From contig NC_062217.1 of NCBI RefSeq assembly GCF_902686445.1, positions 171,425,598-171,489,597 on the forward strand: a stretch of DNA of 64,000 nucleotides. Reading direction: 5' to 3'. The stretch comes from Sciurus carolinensis (lineage: Eukaryota; Chordata; Mammalia; Rodentia; Sciuridae). The notes below the pieces were generated by a model, which saw nothing but the letters and a program-made list of their open reading frames with translations, was not told where the DNA came from and made no database searches. Below are positions 1-10,993 of this stretch, piece after piece (positions within the stretch are counted from its first letter, which is position 1; every line of letters starts with the position of its first letter). The translations under genes were made by a program, and so were the position numbers.

Positions 1-192
1 AATGGAGATTTCCATTAGAAATCAGTCTGAATGGAGATTTCCAGGAAAAATAGACAAGAGAAAAGAAATTTAACTTGGAAAGTCATTCCCTATCAGTATC
101 TGTATGTATGTACATGTCAACTTGAAGGAAGACACTGCCACTTGCAGCCCGCAGGCCGTATCTTTTAATTAACCAGGACGATGGAGAGGTGC

Positions 193-487
193 AGTGGTTT
201 GAGTTGTACCCCATCCCAAGGGCTGAAGTCCTGACTGAGTGTCTCGGGTTTAGCTGACAGTGGACTCCTTGCAGCGAGGCATGGTGAGGTGGTTCTGGAG
301 TGCGTGAGACTTTAATCCAGTGAGAGTGTGCTCACAAGAGGAGGGACCTCAGAGAAGACAGCGCTGTGCAGACCCTGTGACCCCTTGGCTTGGACATCCG
401 GCCTCCAACACTGAGAGCACAAGTTTCTGTTGTTATCAGCCACCAAATTTGTGGTACTCGGTTAAAGCAGCCGCAGGACACTGATGT
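193..487 (+). repeat. MLT1-type LTR (ERVL-MaLR), solitary and diverged
   Basis: The block begins with a diverged form of the MLT1 start (tggtttgagttgtacccc), followed by the typical gaagtcctgac. It ends with the typical tail: cggcctccaacactgagagc, a ttctgttgtt stretch, ccaccaaatttgtggtac and a final gcagccgcaggacactgat. This order matches the plus orientation of MLT1 LTRs as I know them. It is noncoding and many substitutions from consensus. Confidence 0.75.
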
Positions 488-3400
488 GGAGGATTAGGTG
501 GGAAGGCACTGGAGGTGGCCATTTGGAAGGAGAGTCTGCACCCAAGTCCCTCCCTCTCCTCCCCTCTGTGGCTTGTCCCCGTCACCTACTGGTGCAGGAA
601 ACTGAGGTGCGGGAGCTGCCCGTATCTGCCTCATCCTGTCAGAAGGAAGCAGTCTAGAGAGCAGGTCGTGACCAGGGCCTCCCGGGGAGAGGCAGCGGAG
701 GGGGAGCCTGGAAGCCAGGCTGCACCCGGGTCTCCATGTGCTGACTGCGGAGACCTGCGCCCCAGAGCCTCCTGCTGCCTGAGTCATGATCTTGCCCGGC
801 GTTAAGTCTCCAGCTCCCGGTTTACCAGGATCGAGGGAGAACCTGCACGCCCGGTCACCCGGAGCTGCTGGGTGGAGGCGGGTGTGAGGGGGTCTGGCAG
901 GGTTGCTCTCAGAGGCCTGGCCGTGGGCGTCCTGAGGAGGCGCATTTTCACATCTTGTTCGAGGGCAGCATCTCAGTGCAGAGAGACTGCAGGGAAGAGC
1001 GCGCCCTAGGCGTGGGCCTCCTCGTCTGGCAGGAGTTCAGGGGTCCAGCCAGGCGCAGGCGGAAGTCCTGGAAGGTGACCTGCATTGAGTCCATTCTGCC
1101 GTGGGGTGCTGTTATGGCTGGCGGGCACTGGCCTGCAGGCCTGGGGCTCAGTGCCTCGGGTGCTCTTCTGTAGAGTGGGGTGGTAGTGATTGGCATCCGC
1201 GCCTCGTCCTGAGGATTAACTGTCAACATGGCGATGTGGGGTGTTGGCGGGTTTCTCTAGATAGCCTGGGGTGGAGTGGACTGAGCAGGGCGACTGCTGC
1301 GAGCTGGGGATTCGTAGGAGTCCAGGCAAGGCACGTTTTGCCGCAGCTGCGTCCACACAGGGCCAACCTCGTGCTGCCTCAGGTGCATTTGTCTTGGCAG
1401 GTGCTAGAGGCTCTGGGGTCACCAGTGTCCTTTCCCCAGCTGAACCCTCTGCTCTGAGTGTCCTGTGCCTGGCTGTCTGGAGGTGGAGATGGAGTTTGTC
1501 CCTTGACCCAAGGGTGGGAGAGGGAGCTGAGGGGATGGGCTCTGCTGCCTGGTCCCTGGCCGAGGCTGCACCTCCCTGCTGTGTCAGAGGCCGGGGGCAC
1601 TGTCGGAGGAAGCAGGCTACTTTGGAGTTGGGAGTTCTCTTGGCTAGTTATTGTACCCACACCCCTGAACCAGGTGTCCCCACGTCACCGTTCCTGGGTA
1701 CAGAGCTCCTGCTGGGAGTTAGCACTTCCAGGGTGGGTGAGGTGGCTCTTGGTTTCACAGGGAGGATCTGAGAGAAGACTGAGGGTCGCCCCGGGCTCAG
1801 CTCACAGGCCAGTGCTGACCCAGGGTGTCACCTGGTGGGAGTTGGACCTCCGAATAGGAGGCAGGTGTGCCAGGTGTGCAGGGCCTGGCGTGATGGGGCT
1901 GTGCTGGGAAAGGGGTAGCTGCCCAGGAGAGGCGGTTTGCTGTGGCGAGGTCTCTGTGGGTGCGTCCCCAGCAGGTCCTTCAGCTCTCAGCTGAGAGGTT
2001 GGGCAGCCTGGGTGGACAGGGCAGGACTAGTGTGTGACACGTGCACAGACCCACCTGCCCTCCATGAACGCTGGCCACTGAAGCAACCTTCCTGTCAGAC
2101 TGGCAGCTCCAACAGCAGAAAGGAACTTGCCCACGCTCTGGAGGCCAGAGGTTCCCCGGGGAGGTGCCAGCAGGCTGCTCTCCTGGGCTCAGGGGGAGCC
2201 TGCCCCTCGCCTGTGCCTGCCTGCGGTGGTGCTCCTCCTGGTCATTCCCGTTCCTCAGCCTCTAGCAGCATCACTCAGATCTGCCTCCTCTCGCTTGCCT
2301 GGCATTCTTTCCTGTGTCCAGTTTCCCCTTGGATGAGGGCACGAGTCACTGGGTTAGGGACTGCCTTGTCCAGCGTGCCCTCTCTTGAGTACACTGGTAA
2401 AGACTCCGCCCACGTCAGGTCGTACTCCTGGGTACTGGGGCTCAGGACTTGAGCATAAATCTGGAGGACGGTTCCCACCCAGAGTGGCTTTTATGACTAT
2501 TGCAGAATAGGCCTAGTTGGGGCCATGGAGTGCGTGGAGACTGGAGACCCGGGTCAGTGCTGACCCCACAGGGAAGGTGCTGCAGATCCGCCGGTCTTTC
2601 CTGACACTGTGGGTTCTGGCTGCCCAGCTTCGATGGTCCGAGCACCTGCTGGGGCCTCCTCCTGCTGAAGCTGGACACATCTGGGCTGGTAGTAAACCTC
2701 TGGATATGAGGGGAGCTGGGGAAGGAGTCACTGACTGGATCTTCACAAAGGGAAAGCAGGAGTGGCTGGGACCCCGCGGAGGGTCACCCCGAATCCTGGT
2801 AGTGAAGGATGTCATCCAGCTAGGAAAGATTCAGACAGCTCCGGAGGTGAGGCCAGCATCGGCCGGGACATCCGTGGCCCAGCACTAGGCGATGGTGTGG
2901 GAGGAAGGCAGCGGTGCGTTCTCCCTGGGGACTTCTCCCCGGCTTGGACCTGGAGAGACCTGGGTGGAAGTCAAGGCCGAGGCCCCTGCCTGGGCGGGGC
3001 CAGTCCTGCCTCCTGCCTCATCTGTTCAGTGGGGCGCTCGGCTTTCCAGGATTCCCCCCGCTCTGTTTCCATGTTTAACAGAAGCCAGTCTGGCATGGGA
3101 GGGGTCCAGCAGAGGTTCCTGTGCTCAGGCTCTGGGGCAGGGTGGGCAGGATGCCTAAAGTGCACAGCCCTTGCCCGGCCCAGGAACCTGGCAGGTGCAG
3201 GTGGAGGTCCTGCAGGGTGACCTGTGTTGAGTCCAGTCTCCTGTTCATGACCCGAAAGCCCAGGCTCCACACAGATTGCTTTACAGCTCTGATCTCATAT
3301 GGAATCTGACATTTTAATGATCAGAACCGGATGGAACAGCCTGGTGTTGCCTTGCCATCCAGGCTTCTGGGAAAGGGTCGCCATGGAAGTTGTAGTTGTG

Positions 3401-4499
3401 TGTCTGTGACAAGTGGTGGTCCTGAGTATTGTCACATGCAGTGGCACGGTCCTGTCCACCCTGGCAGCTCTGTCGCAGACTCCCCGTTCAGAGAGAAGCC
3501 ATGCAACGTGTAACTCACTTTTCCATAATCAGAACACTTGGTGGCTTAGGACCCAAACCTGATAAATTCTGCAAATGCCCGAAGGTGAGTTGAGCTTTAT
3601 CTTAAAAAGCCGCTGATACCCGAGGTGGAACCGTGAGTTGAAGCGGCACCGGGCAGCCTCTCCAAATCCACGTTGCAGGGTTTTAGATGTTCTGCTTAAA
3701 GATGGATGTCAGCTTTATCTCTTTTCCCACCTGCTGTGAGTCCAACTTTGTACATGGCTCGGTGGCATGACGAGTCACAGCCCATTTGGAATTTATGAGT
3801 TCTTACTTTTATTTGTCTTATCTTCTCGATGGAGCCTGAATGATCATAGGGTGACAATAAGGATTATGAGAAACCTGAAACTTTTCTTTGAAATATAGAC
3901 ATTGCATCATAACCACCTAAAAAGCTTTAGCTGGGATGTTATGATTTTTGTCTGGAACTTTCTGTGAAGAACTTGAGGTTTGAAGACCAGTTATAAATAT
4001 CAATGCACTTTGCTGACTTCTGGTGGGTGAGGCGTGTTCCTGGTGCTGGGCTGCTGCTGCCCACCTGAGTGAGATAGGACATTGGGGGTCATTGCTGGTT
4101 TAGCCAAAGTCCAGCCTGGCGCCCCCCTAGTGCACACCAGCCTGCATCCACGTGTGAGGGTCCAGGGGATGCAGAGTGGAAGCTGGTTCTTTACAAGAAC
4201 TTCTAGAGCTGACCTGGCCTCTGTCCCAGCTCCTGGCAGGCCTGGCCTGCTAGACAGGTCCTGTCCTTGAGCTGTCAGGGAGAGAAGGTGCCCCAACCCA
4301 GAGCAGGCCTCCGTCCCATCTTCACCACCATCATCTCCTTGATTTGCCCTTCTCTTGACCTGACTTCTCTCTCGAACACCTTTGGTCTGGCTAAGGTGCC
4401 CCTACTCTGCGTTGCCCACGGCATCCTGTGTGTCAGTGGGAGACTCGATGCTACCTGTGACCAGATGGTTCCTGGGTATCTGGGCCAGTCCAGAGCCTC
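488..4499 (+). other. Intron 1 sequence, GC-rich, mostly unassigned
   Basis: There is no supported gene here. Open frames exist on both strands but overlap each other and resemble no protein I know. Besides the MIR fragment at 1138-1226, the only internal structure noticed is a pair of about 80% identical 51-bp segments at 1051-1101 and 3193-3243. Positions 3500-3990 are more AT-rich and look like plain single-copy intron. Confidence 0.6.
1138..1226 (+). repeat. MIR fragment
   Basis: The order ggggctcagtgcctc, then ctgtagagtggggtggtag, then cctgaggattaac follows the 3' half of a MIR element. The consensus there runs from a cctcagtttcctc segment through ctgtaaaatgggg to a tgaggattaa segment. 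It is old and diverged. Confidence 0.6.
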
Positions 4500-4612
4500 C
4501 GTGAAGACCAGGGCAGCCTCCTCCCAGCCTGATTCTGTATTCCTGGCATCTACTGCTGTCCTGTGTGCAGGGCTGGTGCTTAGTAGTAAATATTTGTTGG
4601 ATGAATGAGGCT
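4500..4612 (+). repeat. L2/MIR-type 3' end
   Basis: The tail gtgcttagtagtaaatattt followed by gttggatgaatga is the common end of L2-class and MIR elements, whose consensus reads tagtaggtgctcaataaata and then ttgttgaatgaatga. The upstream boundary is uncertain. Confidence 0.55.
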
Positions 4613-5096
4613 GAAACATGGAAATTCTGGGAACCTTCTGGAGATTCGTGAGAGCAGTGTTGCAGAATACATGAGGCTCTTCTAGAAAGGAGTTGGTGAC
4701 TTTTTCTGCTAAAGGCTGGAGAGTGAGTATTTTGGTCCTGGTGGACTGTGCAGCCTTGTTGGCAGCTACTCAGCTCTGCCTTGAGTGCAGAAGCAGCCCA
4801 GTGTGTAAGTGTACGGCCTGGCCAGGTCCCAGGAAGCTTTATTTACGGGCACTGGAATTTAGATTCTGCATCATTTTTGCATGTCATGAAATCTCATCTC
4901 ATTTTAATTTTCTCCCCACAACTATGTGAAAGTGTAAGCAACATTTTTAGCTCAAAGCAGTAGAAAAAATGGTGACAGACCAGCTTGAGCTCCTTCCTGT
5001 TGCTTGCCCACCGCCTGGGTATGTGGTTACTGGAGATTAGAATGGTTTTCCAAGTCTTTTCTGACAAAGGCCTGCATTTAAAAAAGAACAAAAAGC
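4613..5096 (+). other. Intron 1 sequence, no feature seen
   Basis: Ordinary-looking sequence between an old L2-like end and the MEN element. No exon, RNA gene or clear repeat was recognised. Confidence 0.5.
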
Positions 5097-5300
5097 ATTG
5101 CCGGGTGTGGTCGGCTCTCCTGTAATTCCAGGCACTTGAGACGTTGAGGCAGCAGGATTGAAAGTTCGAGGCCAGCCTGGGCCACTCGGCGAGACCCTGT
5201 TTCAAAATAAAAGTAAATAAATAAGTCGAAAGGACTGGCTTTGTGGCTCAGTGGTAGAGCTCCTCTGAACTCATTCCTGTGCAAAAAAAGAAAAAGAATA
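5097..5300 (+). repeat. B1-ID composite SINE (sciurid MEN type)
   Basis: A B1-like left part runs from gccgggtgtggtcggctctc through aggccagcctgggccactcg to gagaccctgtttcaaaat. It is joined at about 5227 to an ID-like right part, ggactggctttgtggctcag then tggtagagctcc, and ends in an A-rich tail. Such 7SL-B1 plus tRNA-like ID dimers are, from memory, the MEN family of squirrels. This is a main reason for assigning the window to Sciuridae. It is transcribed in sense with DOCK1 and noncoding. Confidence 0.8.
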
Positions 5301-5424
5301 AACAGAGAAAGAAAAGCATTATAATTAGAGAAGAGATTGAACTCGCTAGGAGAAATGGATCCCCCAAACTTTTGCAGGTAAACCGTGAACTTTTTTCTTT
5401 GTTTTCCTTATAGTAACTATATAT

Positions 5425-5995
5425 ATATGTAAAACATAAAAGTTGCCAACTGAACCATTCTTTTTTTAAATTTTTTTTTTATTTTTACAGACTGCATTTT
5501 GCTTCATTGTACACAAATGGGGTACATCTTTTCATTTCTCTGGTTGTGTACAACATAGATTTACCTTTAATCATTCTTAAACGGACAGTTTTCCTGGAGC
5601 ACATTCATCTTGTACAGCCATGCCCGCCATCTAGCGCCGGAACTCTCCATTTGCCAATCTGAAACGCGGTTAAACCCGGACTCCACGTTTCCCCTGTGGC
5701 CCCCCAGCCCCTCTCCATCTCCATTCTAACTCCTGTGTCTGAGTGTGATGACTCTAGGGACCTGAAGTAGAGTGTGGTCACCTGGCAGTGGAACTTGTCT
5801 GATTCCATAGTGCTTCAGAAGTCCACCCAAGTCCTGTTCCTGTCATGGTTTCCTTCCTTTTTAAGGCTGAATAGTATTCCTTTGGAGGAGCACACCACAT
5901 TGTGCACATCTGTTCACCGTGATGGGCCCTGTGGTCACTTCCACTTCTTAGCTGTTGTGAAGGGGGTGGCCTCTTGTGGCGACTGGAGAGGAGGA
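5425..5995 (-). mobile_element. L1M-type LINE 3' UTR fragment, antisense, interrupted
   Basis: Read on the + strand this is the complement of an old mammalian L1 3' UTR. Recognisable parts are the aaccattctt/cattcttaaacggacag segment, acattcatcttgtacagcc, and tttccttcctttttaaggct followed by gaatagtattcc. A younger L1 end is inserted at 5463-5568, so the old element is in two pieces. No reading frame is preserved. Confidence 0.75.
5463..5568 (-). mobile_element. Short 5'-truncated sciurid L1 3' end nested in an older L1
   Basis: A T-rich run (the complement of a poly-A tail) is followed by ttacagactgcattttgctt, gtacacaaatggggtacatc and ttttcatttctctggttgtg. I recognise this from memory as the complement of the L1 3' end common in squirrel genomes. 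It is flanked by near-identical 10-bp copies, aaccattctt at 5453-5462 and aatcattctt at 5569-5578, as expected of a target-site duplication. Confidence 0.7.
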
Positions 5996-7649
5996 TGCGG
6001 TGTGTGCACTAGGTGGAAGGAGGGGAAGGGACCTGTCCGCGTCTCTTCCTGAGGGTCCTACCTCATCTGTGAGAGCTCTGCCCACTTGATTTATCATTCT
6101 TTGAATATTCCACTTAGGTTCCAACACATTCGTGAATTTTGGGGAACGTTCCAGTTGAAGCTATAGCTTTGTCTATGTTTTAGGATCAGGAAATGCACGT
6201 TCTCTTGTTCTTTTTCGTGATGGTTTTCATGTGAATTTTTGGATTTTTCTATTTTTTGCACACACCTATTTACTTTTGCTATGTTTCCTAGGCTGCTGAC
6301 TTCACTAAGGGACATCTGTGTATTTATCTTAATTTAACTTTGTTTATCTTTTAATTCTTCCCTCATTGGCACTGACTTGATTAAACAGCTAAACTCCATC
6401 CTTAACCCGTCAGACCAGTTTTCTCCATCAGACTTCAGTGCAGGGAGCTGGATTCAGTGTGACTGCTTTCGTTCTTCTTGGATGCTTTGGTTTGGTGTTT
6501 AATAATCTCAGAAGTCGGACTCGCAGGCCTTTTTGCATTTGGGTGTCTTCTGACAGCTGCCTGGTTCTGGAAAGGACCTTGCCTCGCTTAGACCTTTTGT
6601 CCTCTGGGGCCATGCTCAGAGGCTGGCCCGAGCTGAAGCACTGCTTCTCACCCTGAGCTAGGGCTGGGGTTGGGCATGGGGCTAGGAAGGGGAGATTGAG
6701 AGGCAAGGAAAATAAGAAGAAATCAAGTACTATTCATACTTCCTCCCAGATAGTTTCCTGGCCTTTAGAAATTGTACCAGAATGTTTTTGCCTTTAATCT
6801 GGTCATTTCTTTGCAGTCTTAGTAACAGGAAGTTCACTCTGTGAATTAAGCATGATTTATAGGAATGGTGGAAGACTCCAGGTATTTGGGGACTCAGTGA
6901 CTTACTCTGCTTCAGAGCTTTGGTTTAATTTGATGGGAATTGATCAAGAGTGATTTTGCATGCATCTGTCCTCCTAGGAGGAGATCCACACAACTGTTCT
7001 GCTTATTCTTACAAACCAGGGTGGTTTCCCAAATTAGGTAGCAGAAGGAATCTGGGGCATTTCAAACTCAATATTAATTTTCAAAATACCTCTGTTAGTA
7101 AACAAACTCCTCAGTCTAAATCAATCAGTGCCCACTTCTGCAGTTGGCCGACCTTTGTATGATTAGTTTATCAGGTAAAATTGGACTTGTATTGATAAGA
7201 CCTGGAGCTTGGTAGTGAGGGAAGGGCTAACTATCCTATCAGGGAAATCAAAAGTGTCTGCTGAATTACAGTAACTCTATTATGCGGCTCTGCAGCTTTG
7301 CCATGCTGTTCTACTGAGGAAGAATAAATATAACCATGAGCCCATGTGTATGAGAGAGCCAGCCGACGGAGAGGCAGCCGAGGTCATCAGCTGTACGTTC
7401 ACGTTCCCTCACCGAGTGGCAGGGACCTACTGGTCCACTCAGTTGTTGGGTCATTGTCTGGAGGGTGACATTCTCCGTGAAATTCGCTTGTTGATTCATC
7501 TGCCCTGCCATCTCACCGGAAGGCACTCTGTCATCTCCACTCCCAGACCCTGACGGGAGCCTTCCTGCTTTGCGGGTGTCTGGTGGGTGGGGGGAACAAG
7601 AGCAGCGGTCTGGTGGCAGGTATTCTGTGGTCATGAAAAGCCAATGCTG
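5996..7649 (+). other. Intron 1 sequence, no feature seen
   Basis: Mostly AT-balanced single-copy sequence. Short open frames occur on both strands, but none has a recognisable product. No clear repeat was identified. Confidence 0.5.
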
Positions 7650-8005
7650 CCTTAGTCTATTTCGTGTGGCTGTAATGGAATGCCACAGACTGGGTCATTT
7701 ATAAAAAGAAAGGAAGACTGCTTATTTCCCATAGTTCTGGAGGTTGGGAGATCCAAGATGGAAGGGCTGCCTATGGCGAAGGCCTTCTTGCTGCCTGGTA
7801 GATACCACGTGGAGGGCACCAGGAAGCAACAGGGAGGGCGTGGGGTCCACGTTCAGGTCTCTTCTTCCAAAGCCTCCGGCCGTCAACGTGATCTCATCCA
7901 ACCCTAATTTCCTCTCAGGACCCTGACTCCAGATACCACCGACATATAAAGTTGGGGGTTGGTTCCAACACATGAACTTTAGGGGACACATATCAGCCAC
8001 AGCAG
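7650..8005 (-). repeat. MLT1-type MaLR LTR, antisense
   Basis: Read on the + strand, the block runs from gccttagtctatttcgtgtg through tgccacagactgggtcattt, agttctggaggttgggagat and ccaagatggaaggg. It continues to ggttccaacacatgaacttt and aggggacacatatc. This is the complement of a MaLR LTR in the usual order. Only one LTR is present; no internal part was found. Confidence 0.75.
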
Positions 8006-10400
8006 ATGCTGTGCTGTATAAAGAAGTCCCCCAAAGAAATGTAGAAAGAGGCTATGTTTGGGACAGGTGGCATGCTCCTAAGCCCTATAGAAATGTCTGC
8101 CTAGTGCCAGCTTTGACTGGGATCTTTTTAAAACAAAAAAATGAGACATCAGCTAAGTAACCCAACAACAAAATCTTGCGGAGATTTATCGGCCAGCACT
8201 TGTAGATTCTGCCTGCTGAGTAGTGAGTGTCTAATCGCCCTTTCTGGGGAGTGGTCTTCTCTGCCCTTTGCGGGTGGCATGCTGTGGGCCGATGGCCTGT
8301 GGGCATCACGCTGCCATTCACTCTTGGCAGGTCTGTGAAGCTGCTTTGTCCGGAGGGTTCTATGCTCCCAGTGAGGGATGGCCGGGGGTGCTGGCTGTGT
8401 GTTGTCACTTTGATGGCTGCTCATTGCCTGAGTGCTTCGTGAGTCCCGAGCTGTGAGCTTGGGAGGAGGTGAGCTCAGCCCTGCTCCTGAGTTTGTTTTC
8501 AGCAGATTTTGAAGTTCGTTCTTAGTTTTGGGTTGAAGCCATGTGCTGGGTTCGTTGAGGAGCAGGCCTCCCCGTGATATGGCAGGAATAAATCTTCAGG
8601 GAACCGCAAGCATCAGAAAGGAAGAGCAAGATGGTGCGCTGCTTGTTTCTGGCTGGCAGAAAGTTGCTTTGCTGGAATGAGCTGCCTCGGGGGTCTGCTA
8701 TCTGTGAGCTGGGTCTGTAATGACTCGAGACTCCACCCAGCTTATGTTTACTGTGAATACACTCAGCATCACCAGGTTCATTAAAAGATAACCACGATCT
8801 GCCCTTTTTGGAAGCTTCTAATGGAAAGTAGGATTCCGTTGACTGGACATAAATTTGCAAGGTGTTTCTTTCCAGAAAGTTCTTCCACAGCCTCAGTATG
8901 GATTGTTTTAGTTTTCCTCAGTCCTTGTGACTTTAATTACTATTCTAATATCGATGTCCTTTCCTAGTTCATCTAGAAATGGTCATTAAAAACAAACAAA
9001 TGAAAGGTTTAAGACTTCCTTTGAACCTGGCTGCCTCACTTTCTTTGGGGGTTGCCGATGCCTTTGTGGTCAAGAGCACAGACGCGGAAGCCAGGCTGCT
9101 GGGGCCACAGCCCAGCTCTGTGCTGGGCACCTGCATGCCTGTCTCTGAAGAATGCAGATGACCCAGTGATTGTGCTGCAGGAGAGGTGATGGCCGGGGTT
9201 GGCTCCTGAGTCCACTCGGCGTCACTCAGGTCTGCACTCCTTGCGTGGAGCCTGGGGCTGCGGGCTTCAGTGTTTGCCAGGTGCTGAGGCAGCCTCAGCA
9301 CAGTGCAGAGCCCTGAGTCACTGGATGGGCCCGGGAGGCGGCGGGAGAGGAGCTAGTGACACAGACAGTGGGGATGGCGAGGGGGAGAAGGGACTGTCCC
9401 AGGCTTCTGGCCTCCCTAGGCCTCCTGGAAGGTCTGACTGTGTGCTTGGAGCAGTGGGTCGTCCTGAAGGGCTGGAAGCTGCAGAGTGATGTCGTCAGGG
9501 CTTGCGGTGGGAAGGAGGAGGGGAGGGCGGATGGGAGCTGCGGTGGCTTTCCATGCAATGGCAGTGTGAGGGGCAGATGCGGGTGGCCCAGCATGCCCGA
9601 GTCCAGGTGACCACGCTCATCATGGCTGACTGTGGGGAGGCCGGGGAGGCTCCAGCCTGGCAGCTGGTGCTGCTGGTCTCCTGGGGGGCCATTCCCTCTG
9701 AGGAGCTGCCCTGTCAGTGCAGCCTTCCAGGTGCACACAGGCGGGTTGGCCTCGTTCTTTCTCCGCGGCTGTTGACAGAGCCGACCGTAGCTCTTTGCCA
9801 CGTGGGTCTTTCCACAGGACTGTTCACACAGGGCTGGTTTTGTCAAAACTAGAAGTGAGTCAGGGGAAAGCGAGAGGGAGGGAGAAGAGAGAGACACCGA
9901 TGTCCTTGGCCAGAGGGGACCCAAAATCAAAGGGAGACCGCAGAGGACCTATGGGAGCACCGGAGCCGGGGCCGCTGGCAGTCATCTTGGAAGTCTGCAC
10001 GTTCCTGTCTCTGATTCTTGTGCTCCCCACTGGGTTGTCCCTGGGACCTTGTTCCCCTCATTCGTCATGAGTTCCCAGAACATGGCCCTGCACACAACAC
10101 AGGGATTGAGCAGGTAGCATGAGCTCCCTGTAGGGGTCCCAGGTAGAAAAGGGGCCGACAGTGTCCTGAGTGTCGCGGATGCTGTGACTGCAGGGTAGGT
10201 GCCCCTTTGGAAAGGACAGGTTATGCGGTGGAATTGAGTCGCCTTTGATTGGAATGAACCTTTGGCCCTGGTGGGACGGCACAGATGGAGCCGCCCGCCT
10301 GGTGGGTGGGGACCAGTTCTGGAGCTGTCTCCTGGCCTGGCTGTGGGGCGGAGCCTCCAGGAGGAGGGCGGGGCCACGCCCTGGACACGTGTCCGGCTTC
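8006..10400 (+). other. Intron 1 sequence, no gene recognised
   Basis: GC content rises toward 9.2-10.4 kb. A 211-codon frame on the minus strand (9295-9930) lacks any recognisable domain, overlaps frames on the other strand and sits in GC-rich sequence, so it is treated as chance. Confidence 0.5.
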
Positions 10401-10566
10401 CCATGTTCCCTGGTTCCGCGGATGTTCCCCGGCTCCCCGATGCTCCCCGGCTCCCAGGATGTTCCCGGGCTCCCCGGATGTTCCCCGGCTCCCCGGATGC
10501 TCCCCGGCTCCCCGGATGCTCCCCGGCTCCCCGGATGTTCCCCGGCTCCCCGGATGTTCCCGGGCT
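10401..10566. repeat. GC-rich 19-bp minisatellite, about 8 units
   Basis: The unit is close to ccggatgttccccggctcc, with a T/C change in the middle and small variants (one 18-bp copy and two with cccggg in place of ccccgg). Eight units can be counted by the gatg core. The minus strand carries regularly spaced GGGG runs. Frames on both strands translate to proline-, serine- or glycine-rich repeats and are by-products of the repeat. Confidence 0.9.
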
Positions 10567-10875
10567 GTGCTGTTCTGGGAGACTCAGCAACATGTTCTCA
10601 CAGCCATGGCCGGAGGCCTTCGTGGGCACCTGCTCGACTCTCCCCTTGAATAAATGAAAACTTTGCTCAAAAAAGCGGGTGTCCAGCCAGGTGGACCTGT
10701 GGGCTGTGGTTGTTGGCTCCTGGTTTCTGGAGTGACCAGCTTAAACGCTCTTGTGGCTTGTCGTGAATGTGGTTAAGACACGTTCATAGTTTTAGGCTCT
10801 GTCTTGTCACCAGGGCACAGTTTGTGCCCTGACAAGGGCCTTTGGGCACTCAGACAAGCTTGCCCTCTCTGGTTT

Positions 10876-10876
<1 letters not shown>
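10567..10876 (+). other. Intron 1 sequence, no feature seen
   Basis: A short spacer between the minisatellite and an ID element. Nothing was recognised. Confidence 0.5.
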
Positions 10877-10910
<34 letters not shown>

Positions 10911-10983
10911 GGTGCTGGGGATCGAACCCAGGGCCTTGTGCTTGCAAGGCAAACACTCTACCAACTGAGCTATCTCCCCAGCC
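10877..10983 (-). repeat. ID element (tRNA-derived SINE) with target-site duplication
   Basis: A run of about 30 T precedes gcggtgctggggatcgaacc, gggccttgtgcttgcaaggc, aaacactctaccaactgagc and tatctccccagcc. This is the complement of an ID SINE with tRNA-like A and B boxes. Perfect 10-bp copies of ctctggtttg flank it at 10867-10876 and 10984-10993. The long homopolymer and perfect duplication suggest a fairly young insertion. Confidence 0.9.
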
Positions 10984-10993
10984 CTCTGGTTTG

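Noticed and set aside
10401..10566. CRISPR-like array
   Set aside because: Units are contiguous with no unique spacers and the genome is mammalian. It is a minisatellite. The same applies to 33408-33506 and 63647-64000.
9982..10657. Long glycine/proline/serine-repeat frames on both strands
   Set aside because: By-product of the 19-bp GC-rich minisatellite. Nineteen is not a multiple of three, yet frames stay open because the unit lacks stops.
10909..10983. tRNA gene (antisense)
   Set aside because: The tRNA-like boxes belong to an ID SINE with a poly-A tail and target-site duplications, not to a functional tRNA. The same holds for 32016-32107 and 54282-54364.
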